Assembly (NCBI GenBank): GCA_903834675.1
Contig: CAILKC010000497.1
Span: 1 to 13,286 of the forward strand
Reading direction: 5' to 3'
Length of the DNA stretch: 13,286 nt
Source of the DNA: an uncultured Victivallales bacterium
Lineage (GTDB): Bacteria; Verrucomicrobiota; Lentisphaeria; Oligosphaerales; JAFGRS01
The translations under genes were made by a program, and so were the position numbers. This document shows positions 6,949 to 13,286 of the stretch, in pieces. The notes beneath the pieces are model-generated. The model saw only the letters and a program-made list of their open reading frames with translations. It did not search any database and was not told the DNA's origin. The stretch's first letter is position 1. Each line of letters starts with the position of its first letter.

Positions 6949-9900
6949 GTGGCAGCAACCGCATCATTCCTTCCCGGTACGCAGGTGCAGGTCCGCGGCC
7001 TGCGCTGGGAGATCGTGGAGACCCAGCCCGTGGGCCCGCAGACGCTGGTGCGGTTGCGCGGGGTCGAGGGCGCCCTGCTCGGACGCGAGTTGGACATTCT
7101 GCACGACTTCGAGCCCATCGAGCCCATCGTCCAGTCCTTCCAGCCGGAGAAGGCGGCGCCGCTGCGGCACTGGTCGGTCTACCACCAGGCTTTCCTCCTC
7201 GAACAGGCTCTCGGCTCGGGCGCCATCCTGGCCGTACAGCCGGGGCGGCTTCGTCCCGAGCCCTACCAGCTCGTGCCAGTCCTGCGCGCCATCCGCATGA
7301 GCCGGCCGCGCCTGCTCCTGGCCGATGGCGTCGGCCTGGGCAAGACCGTGCAGGCCGGCCTCGTGCTCACCGAGCTGATGGCCCGCCGCATTGCCCACCG
7401 CGTACTCATCGTCTCGCCGGCCGGGCCCCTCCTGGAGCAGTGGCGCATGGAGATGTCGGAGCGCTTCGGCCTGCGTTTTGCCGTGGTCGACCGGGCTTTC
7501 CTCGACGAGGTCCGCAAGGGCAACGAACTCGGCGCGAATCCGTTCGACTACATCCCTCTGGCCCTGGCCTCCATCGACTTCCTCAAGCAGGAGTCCGTGC
7601 TCCAGTGGCTCGACCGGGCCGCCTACGACGTGGTGATCCTGGACGAGGCCCATCACTGCACTGATCTGGGCAACCTGGCCGACCGCGAGGACTCCCAGCG
7701 CCGCCGCCTGGCCGAGCTGCTTGCCCGCCAGTCGGACGCGCTGCTGCTACTCACCGCCACCCCGCACGACGGCAACGACGCCTCGTTCGCCTCGCTCTGC
7801 GAGCTTCTCGATCCGTCCCTCGTCGACGGCCGCGGTCACCTGCGCGGGGAGGCCTACCGCACCCACGTGGTCCGCCGGCTGAAGAAGCACATTGTCGACT
7901 CCGCCACGGGCAAGAGCCGCTTCCCGGAGCGGCAGGTTATCCCCTGCCCCGTCGATTACGCACCCCAGCGCTTTCCGCGCTTCTGGGAGCTGCAGCGCCT
8001 CCTTCTCGACCTCGTCGTGCCGCAGTTCAGGTACGCCCTCAAGAACCGGCGCTATGACGAAGTGCTCTCTTTCATCGCCCTGCTCAAGCGCAGCGTCTCC
8101 ACGGTGGCCGCCTGCCGCAAGACCCTGGCGGTGGTGGCCGCGCGCCACCGGGCATTGCTCACCGAGGCCGCGGAGACCCAGGACAGCCGCCGTCAGCGCC
8201 TGCGTACGCTGCGCGACTACCAGCGTCGCCTGGACCGCTTCGGGACCGCCGCCGCTGATGCCCAGGAGGAGATTCAGACCATCGAGGAGGAGGACTTGGC
8301 ACAGGCCCTGGCCGACATCCAACGCAGCAGCCGGGCAGGCGACTACCGCATGCGGAAGCTCAAGGACCTCTCCTCCGGCCTGGCGGAACTCGTGGCCCTC
8401 GCCAGCGAAGCCGAGGCCGAGGACCCGAAGCTGGCCATGCTCAAGGAACAGATCGACGGAATCCGCAAGGCCGAGCCCGGCGCCAGCGTCCTCATCTATA
8501 CCGAGTACACCACCTCCCAGGACGCTGTGAAGAGCTACCTCACCGCCCACGGCATGACCGACATCCTCACGATGAGTGGCAACGATGACGATGCCGCCCG
8601 CCAGCAGACCACCGACCGCTTCCGCAACGAGGACAGCCGTATCCTGGTGAGCACCGACGCGGCCGCCGAAGGCCTGAACCTGCACCAGCGCTGCCACCAC
8701 TTGATCCATGTCGAGCTGCCCTTCAACCCGAACCGCCTGGAGCAGCGCAACGGTCGCATCGACCGCTACGGGCAGACGCACGAGCCCGTGGTCCGCTATC
8801 TATACCTGCGCAACACCTTCGAGGAGCGCATCCTGCTGCGCCTGATTGCCAAGTACGAACGCCAGCGGGCACGCCTGACCTTCGTCCCCAACACGTTGGG
8901 GCTGACTGCGACCGCGGAGCTGCAGGGCATGCGACTTCTGGAAGGCTTGGCGAAGGAGGAAGACTGGCTGTTGAAGGAGGAGCCGGCTCAGTACGTCCTT
9001 TTCGAGACTGCCGACGAAGGCGTTGGCGCTGATGACGCCACCCGTGAACTCCTCGAGGAAATCGACCGCAGCCTGCACGGTTTCGAGCGCGCCGCCAAGT
9101 CGAACCAGTGGCTGGCCGACGAAGGCCTTTACGCCGGCGCAGACCAGGTGGCGCAGGCCGACCGCGCCACCGAGAAGGGCCGCCGCGAAAGCATGGTGGA
9201 GCTGGTGCATTTCGTCACCGATGCTATCCACCTCGACGGCGGCCAGCTCCACGGATCGCCAAACCAGCCCGCCTTCGCCATCGAACTGCCGCCCGACTGG
9301 GCCCACGGCGCAAAGGATGTGCCGGGCTACGACGGCGCGGCCCGCCGCGTCCGGCTCACCACCGATCCCGAGGTCTACCGCGATGCCGAAGGCCGCACGG
9401 TCGGCTTCCTCGGCCGAGCTCACCCGCTGGTCCGGCGCGCCCTGGACCGGGTGCGGCATCTCTCCCTGGGCCCCGGCGGACTGGCAGGCACGGACACGCG
9501 CGTCAGCGCCGTCTCCGCCCCCATCGCCGCACCGGCGCTGCTGCTCACCTTCCTAGGCCGTGTGCTCAGTGGCGCTGGTCGCGAGCTGGAGCGCGTCCTC
9601 GCCGTGCGCCTCGACCGCGGCGGCGCCCCCCAGGCCATGTCCGATGCCGCCGAGTGGCTGCCCCTCGCCGCCCCCGAACGCGCGCTGACCACAACCGGAC
9701 TCTGGGAACAGCACTTCGCCGGCTGGGCTGGCGACCAGGCCGTACACGCCCCTGCCGTGGCGGCCGCGCGCGCTGCCTTCGAGCCCATCGCCCGCGAGTT
9801 CACCCAGGAGCGACGCGCCGACCTCGACCGCGAACGCCGCGACCTCGACGCCTGGCTCGCCAGCCGTGCCACCGCGCTCACGGGCACGACGGGCGCACAG

Positions 9901-10713
9901 TTCGTGCAGCAGGACCTCGGCATCACGGAGACCGCCTCCGGCCCCGGGGCCACCGCCGCCACCTGGATGCGCCTCACCAACCCCGCAGAGCGCCTGGCCG
10001 CCTTCTCCGCCGACGGCACCCAACCGCGCAGCGCCCGCACCGAGGCCGAGACCGTCCTCCGCCTCCACCGCAAACGGAGTGACGATCTCACGGCCCGCTT
10101 GGACTTCCGTGCGCCGGAGGTGATCCCTCTCGGCGTACTCATGCTCGTACCGGACGGACAGCAGGGGCACCGCCCCTCCAACCCCGCCGGGGGAACGCGT
10201 CCCCCCGGACCCCCCGTTGAGCCTTCGCGGATTCAGCCGGCGGGCAGTGATGCAGCACCCGCTGCCCCGGCCCCCTCGAATCCCGTCGGCGAATCCGCGA
10301 AGGGCAGCCGATCCTGTGACTGCGCTACGCAATCACAGGATGATGGAACCTGTGCGCTGCATGGCCGCAGTGCCCGCAATACTGACCAGCGAGGCGCGGC
10401 AAGCGCGAGCGCTGCTGAGGCGATCACGCCTTGCCCCTCCTCACGCGAAGCGTCGGCGAACGATTCCGGCGATGGGGATTCCGCGGCTGCGGGAGCCGCA
10501 TCGCCGAAAACACACTCCGGGGGGCCCGGGGACAGCGTCCCCGTTACCGGCCACCGGGGCGCGGGAAGCACGGGCGGCACTGGTACCACTGGCATCGCTC
10601 CTCATGCTGATCCCGCCCGCCCTTCCCGCGCCCCTGAACCGGGAGGTCTGGAGGGCCTGCGGTCCTCCAGCGGGGGTTCGGGGGCAGAGCCCCTGCCGGA
10701 AAGGAGGTCCTGA
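6949..10713 (+). CDS. drmD: DISARM SNF2-like helicase DrmD, with a C-terminal palindromic-element extension
   Basis: DrmD is the helicase/translocase specific to class 1 DISARM, which restricts incoming phage DNA. This protein has 1254 residues. It opens with [18 protein letters not shown], typical of this family. SNF2/SF2 motifs follow in order: motif I DGVGLGKT at 126-133, motif II DEAHH at 232-236, motif [11 protein letters not shown] at 268-275, [11 protein letters not shown] from 514, [14 protein letters not shown] from 566, and motif [13 protein letters not shown] at 599-609. Start GTG 6949 has GGAG five bases upstream, and a frame stop at 6880 excludes longer versions. Native-looking sequence ends near residue 1072 ([13 protein letters not shown]), close to where I expect the family to end. 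The remaining ~180 residues are Pro/Gly/Ala/Ser-rich and translated from the hairpin element at 10163-10693. The stop lies two bases before the drmMI start. The helicase motifs are intact. Confidence 0.85.
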   Translation: MAATASFLPGTQVQVRGLRWEIVETQPVGPQTLVRLRGVEGALLGRELDILHDFEPIEPIVQSFQPEKAAPLRHWSVYHQAFLLEQALGSGAILAVQPGRLRPEPYQLVPVLRAIRMSRPRLLLADGVGLGKTVQAGLVLTELMARRIAHRVLIVSPAGPLLEQWRMEMSERFGLRFAVVDRAFLDEVRKGNELGANPFDYIPLALASIDFLKQESVLQWLDRAAYDVVILDEAHHCTDLGNLADREDSQRRRLAELLARQSDALLLLTATPHDGNDASFASLCELLDPSLVDGRGHLRGEAYRTHVVRRLKKHIVDSATGKSRFPERQVIPCPVDYAPQRFPRFWELQRLLLDLVVPQFRYALKNRRYDEVLSFIALLKRSVSTVAACRKTLAVVAARHRALLTEAAETQDSRRQRLRTLRDYQRRLDRFGTAAADAQEEIQTIEEEDLAQALADIQRSSRAGDYRMRKLKDLSSGLAELVALASEAEAEDPKLAMLKEQIDGIRKAEPGASVLIYTEYTTSQDAVKSYLTAHGMTDILTMSGNDDDAARQQTTDRFRNEDSRILVSTDAAAEGLNLHQRCHHLIHVELPFNPNRLEQRNGRIDRYGQTHEPVVRYLYLRNTFEERILLRLIAKYERQRARLTFVPNTLGLTATAELQGMRLLEGLAKEEDWLLKEEPAQYVLFETADEGVGADDATRELLEEIDRSLHGFERAAKSNQWLADEGLYAGADQVAQADRATEKGRRESMVELVHFVTDAIHLDGGQLHGSPNQPAFAIELPPDWAHGAKDVPGYDGAARRVRLTTDPEVYRDAEGRTVGFLGRAHPLVRRALDRVRHLSLGPGGLAGTDTRVSAVSAPIAAPALLLTFLGRVLSGAGRELERVLAVRLDRGGAPQAMSDAAEWLPLAAPERALTTTGLWEQHFAGWAGDQAVHAPAVAAARAAFEPIAREFTQERRADLDRERRDLDAWLASRATALTGTTGAQFVQQDLGITETASGPGATAATWMRLTNPAERLAAFSADGTQPRSARTEAETVLRLHRKRSDDLTARLDFRAPEVIPLGVLMLVPDGQQGHRPSNPAGGTRPPGPPVEPSRIQPAGSDAAPAAPAPSNPVGESAKGSRSCDCATQSQDDGTCALHGRSARNTDQRGAASASAAEAITPCPSSREASANDSGDGDSAAAGAASPKTHSGGPGDSVPVTGHRGAGSTGGTGTTGIAPHADPARPSRAPEPGGLEGLRSSSGGSGAEPLPERRS
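10163..10693. repeat. GC-rich multi-hairpin palindromic element, copy 1 (3' end of drmD)
   Basis: Hairpins are packed end to end. They are: AGGGGC-ACC-GCCCCT (10163-10177); CCGGGGG/CCCCCGG (10187-10208); CCTTCGCGGATTC (10222-10234) with GAATCCGCGAAGG (10291-10303), 13 bp perfect; ATCCTGTGA/TCACAGGAT (10311-10341); CGGCGATG/CATCGCCG (10467-10506) enclosing GCGGCT/AGCCGC; CGGGGAC-AGC-GTCCCCG (10527-10543); GGGGCGCGGGAAG (10556-10568) with CTTCCCGCGCCCC (10622-10634), 13 bp perfect; CTGGAGG/CCTCCAG (10648-10670); and GGGGC-AGA-GCCCC (10681-10693). The outer parts at 10187-10215 and 10519-10543 are imperfect inverted copies of each other, so the core may be 10187-10543 with a second shorter unit behind it. 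It is stop-free in the drmD frame and ends eight bases before the drmMI ribosome site. Confidence 0.75.
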
Positions 10714-10715
10714 GC

Positions 10716-13238
10716 ATGGCGCTGGACTTCCTACGGTCGGCGGCGTTCTATGGACCGGCGTTTCCGGAGCCATTCGTGCGTTTCGAGCTGGAGCGCGAGC
10801 TGGCGGCGCTGAAGCTCCTGCCCCGGCTGGTGGGTGAGGATGGCCGCCGGCTGCAGGAGTCGTGGGACAGCTACCGTCGCTCCCTGCGGGCGCTGGTAGC
10901 CCAGGGTGGCCCGGTGCGCGTCGCCAACCACGTCCTTGAGCCCCTGGTGCCGCGCCTTGGCTATACGTCCATCGCGGTGGCGGAGGACATCCAGACCCGC
11001 GAGGGCGCCGAGTCCGGCGGCATGCTCCTGGTCGGACCCGACGGCGCCCGCCTGCGCGCCTGGGCGGCAGCCCTGGGCGAGGACCTCGATGCACCCGTCC
11101 GGCGTGGTCGCGCTTTCCGCTTCAGCCATGCCCAGATTGCGCGGCGCGTGCTGCAGGCTGCCGGCGAGCGGCTGGGGCTCCTGACCAACGGCGTCGAATT
11201 CCGCATCGTCATCTCCGACCCGGCCCGCACCGACTCGTGGATCGAGATCCCCATCGAGTCTGCCTGGAAGCGCAGCCGCGAGGCCCCCGAATCGTACGTG
11301 CTGCTCATGGCCCTGGCCTCGCCGGCGGGCGTGCAGGCCATCCCCGATCTCATCGAGAAGGCACGCCTGCGACAGACCGGCGTCACCCGCGAACTCCGCA
11401 AACAGGCCCGCGAGGCGGTCGAGCTGTTTGTGCAGGACATCCTTGACCATCCCGTCAACCGTGACATCCTGGCGACGCAAGCGGACCGCGAGGACCTGGC
11501 GAAGCAACTCTGGCATGAAGGCCTCATCAACGTCTTCCGGCTGCTCTTCATCCTGAAGCTCGAAGCCACCGACGACCCGGCGCGCGCCTTCAGCTTCGCT
11601 TCGAGCAGCCTCTGGCGCAATAGCTTCTCGCCCAGCCTGGCCCTGGCACCGTACGTCCGCGCCGTACTCGATCAGGGCCAAGAGACCGGCAACCTGCTGG
11701 AGGACGGCCTGCGGCTGCTCTACCGCATGTTCACCACCGGCCTGGAATGCACCGAACTGCGCGTGAAGCCTCTGGGCGGTGCCCTCTTCGGCGAGGAGGC
11801 CACGCCGTTGCTGACGCGACTGCGCTGGGGCGAGCGCGGCGTGGCGCACCTCCTCGACCGCCTGCTGTGGACCATCCGCGACCGCTCCAGCCAGGCCCGC
11901 GAACGCGTGCACTACGGCCCCCTGAGCGTAGGCGACCTGGGCCGCGTCTACGAATCCCTCATCGAGCTCGAACCCGGCCTCGCCGCTGAACCTATGTGCC
12001 GCCTGCGCCGCCGCAAGCTGGAAGTCGTCGTGCCGCTGGCGCAGGGCGAGCGCTACCGGACGGAAGGCGGTGGCGCTGCCCCCGAGCCCCCGCCGGGGCG
12101 ACTCGTCTCCCCGGACCCCTCGTCTCTGGGCTTGCCGACTCCGGCCGCGCTAACCGCGCAGCCCGATTCGGCAAGCCGTGGGCCGTCCGCTGACGCGGAT
12201 GGGGGCGTCGTGCCTGGTGGCCCGTCCGATCCGTCTGACGACTCAGACGATGATGCTGAGGACGACGCCCCCGCCCGCGGCAAGAAGACCGCCATCGACT
12301 GGATCGAGGTGATCCCCGCCGGACGCTTCTACCTGCGCGTTGGGCTCGGACGTAAGGCATCTGGCTCGTACTACACCCCGGACTCATTCGTACGCTTTCT
12401 GGTGCAGGAAACCCTCGGACCGCTGGTTGAGGCCCGCAGCCCCAAGGACGACCCGAACCCCGCCGCCATCCTCGACATCAAAGTGCTCGACGACGCCATG
12501 GGCAGCGGCCACTTCCTCTTCGAGGTCTGTCGCTACCTCGGTGAGGCCCTCTATGAGGCCTGCCGCCTCTGCGACGAACTCGCCCTCGACTGCGAACACC
12601 GCGCCGAGATCGAGGAGAGGAGGACGGAGGCTCTGCCTCCAGACCTCCGCCGGGGGAACGCGTCCCCCCGGGCCCCCAGTGACTCGGTTTCGCCGCCGGC
12701 AGGCAGCAGGGAGGAGACCGCCGAAGGATACGAGGCCGTAACGCCTGCTGCCCACGGCGGCGAAACCGTTGGCCGTTCCGCGAGCGTGACGCCCGCGGAA
12801 GCTGGGTCCGAACTGCCCACTGGCAACGTTGCCAGTCCCTCTTCACGCGTAGCGTCGGCGACCGTTTCGGGCGATGCGGCAGCCGCGACAGCGGGAGGCA
12901 CATCGCCCGAAACCGGTTCCGGGGGGCCCGGGGGGACGCGTTCCCCCGGTGGGGGCCGTGGGGGCGACGCCCCCGCTCTCTCCGCCTCTCCCGCCGCCCT
13001 CCGTGCTCGTGCCGCGGAGCTGCGCGCCCGCATTCAGGCCTTGCCGGATCTCGAGGATGAGTTGCTCGCCTATCTGCCCAGCCGGGCGCCTGAAGATGGC
13101 GAGACCGCGTTGTCCGCTGCCAAGGCACGGGCCATCTGCCGGCGGCTAGCCTGGATTCCCACGTTAGCTTGCGCCGTTAACACCACGGGGGTCACCCGCC
13201 TGGCTCAACGCTGCGGGGCCGCCCCGGTTGGCGCCTGA
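10716..13238 (+). CDS. drmMI: DISARM adenine methyltransferase DrmMI, interrupted at its 3' part
   Basis: DrmMI methylates adenines in host DNA to mark it as self in class 1 DISARM. ATG 10716 has a near-perfect AAGGAGGT (10701-10708) and starts two bases after the drmD stop, so translation is coupled. Residues 1-450 form the N-terminal region usual for type IIG/Eco57I-like methylases ([14 protein letters not shown]; later [18 protein letters not shown]). After the first inserted segment (about 452-520) come [20 protein letters not shown], the typical [18 protein letters not shown], and SAM-binding motif I as DDAMGSGHF at 592-600. A second inserted segment covers about 637-753. Native-looking sequence resumes (AARAEL-like helix, KARAICRRL) and stops at L811. 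The last ~27 codons read into foreign DNA from 13150. No NPPY catalytic motif is reached, so this 840-residue product should be inactive as a methylase unless the gene is restored. Confidence 0.8.
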   Translation: MALDFLRSAAFYGPAFPEPFVRFELERELAALKLLPRLVGEDGRRLQESWDSYRRSLRALVAQGGPVRVANHVLEPLVPRLGYTSIAVAEDIQTREGAESGGMLLVGPDGARLRAWAAALGEDLDAPVRRGRAFRFSHAQIARRVLQAAGERLGLLTNGVEFRIVISDPARTDSWIEIPIESAWKRSREAPESYVLLMALASPAGVQAIPDLIEKARLRQTGVTRELRKQAREAVELFVQDILDHPVNRDILATQADREDLAKQLWHEGLINVFRLLFILKLEATDDPARAFSFASSSLWRNSFSPSLALAPYVRAVLDQGQETGNLLEDGLRLLYRMFTTGLECTELRVKPLGGALFGEEATPLLTRLRWGERGVAHLLDRLLWTIRDRSSQARERVHYGPLSVGDLGRVYESLIELEPGLAAEPMCRLRRRKLEVVVPLAQGERYRTEGGGAAPEPPPGRLVSPDPSSLGLPTPAALTAQPDSASRGPSADADGGVVPGGPSDPSDDSDDDAEDDAPARGKKTAIDWIEVIPAGRFYLRVGLGRKASGSYYTPDSFVRFLVQETLGPLVEARSPKDDPNPAAILDIKVLDDAMGSGHFLFEVCRYLGEALYEACRLCDELALDCEHRAEIEERRTEALPPDLRRGNASPRAPSDSVSPPAGSREETAEGYEAVTPAAHGGETVGRSASVTPAEAGSELPTGNVASPSSRVASATVSGDAAAATAGGTSPETGSGGPGGTRSPGGGRGGDAPALSASPAALRARAAELRARIQALPDLEDELLAYLPSRAPEDGETALSAAKARAICRRLAWIPTLACAVNTTGVTRLAQRCGAAPVGA
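12093..12272. repeat. GC-rich multi-hairpin palindromic element, copy 2 (inside drmMI)
   Basis: Hairpins in order are CCGGGG/CCCCGG (12093-12114), GGCTTGCCGA (12129-12138) with TCGGCAAGCC (12168-12177), TCCGC/GCGGA near 12185-12198, and GGGGGCGTCGT (12201-12211) with ACGACGCCCCC (12262-12272). The last pair encloses CGTCTGA-CGAC-TCAGACG (12232-12249). The left part resembles the left ends of copies 1 and 3, but no matching right terminal repeat is seen, so it is probably a shortened or diverged member. In drmMI it adds a Pro/Ser/Asp-rich segment. Confidence 0.6.
12626..12974. repeat. GC-rich multi-hairpin palindromic element, copy 3 (inside drmMI), best preserved
   Basis: Perfect 28-bp inverted terminal repeats lie at 12650-12677 and 12922-12949, exactly 300 bp from outer edge to outer edge. 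Each is flanked outside by a small hairpin: GGAGGC-TCT-GCCTCC (12626-12640) and GGGGGC-GAC-GCCCCC (12960-12974). Inside are CGGTTTCGCCGCC (12685-12697) with GGCGGCGAAACCG (12756-12768), nested GGCAGCAG/CTGCTGCC, TTCCGCG/CGCGGAA (12776-12800), the 18-bp palindrome ACTGGCAACGTTGCCAGT (12819-12836), and GTTTCGGGCGATG (12864-12876) with CATCGCCCGAAAC (12901-12913). It is open in the drmMI frame and adds about 117 residues after motif I. It encodes no transposase, so it is a non-autonomous or MITE-like palindromic repeat. Confidence 0.85.
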
Positions 13239-13286
13239 GTCACAGTAGCCCATTTTGGCGCCGAAGGGAAGCGGTCGATCTGGATC
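13150..13286. mobile_element. Probable left end of an IS1380/ISEcp1-family insertion sequence, cut by the window edge
   Basis: At 13150 the drmMI sequence stops resembling a methylase and CCTGGATTCCCACGT begins. From general knowledge, ISEcp1 of the IS1380 family has an end reading CCTAGATTCTACGT, which agrees closely apart from a small indel. The 137 bp that follow carry no methylase motif and no complete gene; a transposase would begin beyond the window. The opposite inverted repeat, the target duplication and the transposase are not visible, so the family name is a resemblance. The break in drmMI is firmer. Confidence 0.5.

Noticed and set aside
5936..6967. Long minus-strand frame of 343 codons opposite the 125-residue gene
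   Set aside because: It crosses the strong terminator hairpin and two intergenic regions and mirrors the high-G/C third positions of plus-strand genes, so it is a shadow frame.
10163..10693. Hairpin cluster considered as a CRISPR array or a simple terminator
   Set aside because: There are no regular direct repeats with spacers, no T-tracts, and the drmD frame reads straight through.
10217..11094. Long frames in other phases and on the minus strand across the drmD/drmMI junction
   Set aside because: GC-rich palindromic DNA is stop-poor in every frame. The drmD and drmMI frames have motifs and ribosome sites; these do not.
6949..13238. BREX or a type ISP restriction system instead of DISARM
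   Set aside because: A separate SNF2-like helicase of the DrmD type followed at once by a long Eco57I-like methylase fits class 1 DISARM best. No BREX proteins are visible. drmA, drmB and drmC lie outside the window, so this stays a strong inference.

Overview
The window is GC-rich bacterial DNA with clear Shine-Dalgarno sites, GTG/ATG starts and a tRNA gene that encodes its own CCA end. The sequence does not fix the host lineage; a high-GC proteobacterium or a similar group is plausible. The layout is that of a tRNA-anchored integrative element with a phage/plasmid-type replication module and a defence cargo. The defence locus looks damaged.

Region by region: (1) 1-149 holds tRNA-Val(CAC), a likely integration target. 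(2) 150-669 is AT-richer, without a convincing gene, and carries short tandem repeats and a perfect 25-bp inverted repeat, each arm made of two TTGTAACCACT units, as expected of arm sites or iterons. No integrase gene is present in the window. (3) 670-2733 on the minus strand is a 687-residue protein I do not recognise, with a MerR-like helix-turn-helix and two distant CxxC pairs. (4) 2734-2855 is a divergent control region with short direct repeats. (5) 2856-6622 is a plus-strand operon of tightly coupled genes: a small CxxCxC protein, an AlpA/excisionase-like HTH protein, a PriCT-2 plus archaeo-eukaryotic-type primase, a D5/P4-type SF3 helicase, and small unknown proteins, closed by a strong hairpin at 6641-6686. 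(6) 6949 to the end is the start of a class 1 DISARM anti-phage locus: drmD (SNF2-like helicase) and drmMI (adenine-specific DNA methyltransferase).

The most unusual feature is a family of GC-rich, multi-hairpin palindromic elements inside the two DISARM genes: one at the 3' end of drmD and two inside drmMI. They are stop-free in the host frame and add long Pro/Gly/Ala/Ser-rich segments. The best-preserved copy has perfect 28-bp terminal inverted repeats exactly 300 bp apart, outside edge to outside edge. Across copies the hairpin positions are kept while the arm sequences differ, so base pairing rather than sequence appears conserved.

The drmMI frame leaves methylase-like sequence near 13149, before any NPPY motif, and enters sequence that begins like an IS1380/ISEcp1-family end. 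The locus is therefore probably interrupted by an insertion sequence whose left end lies at the right edge of the window.
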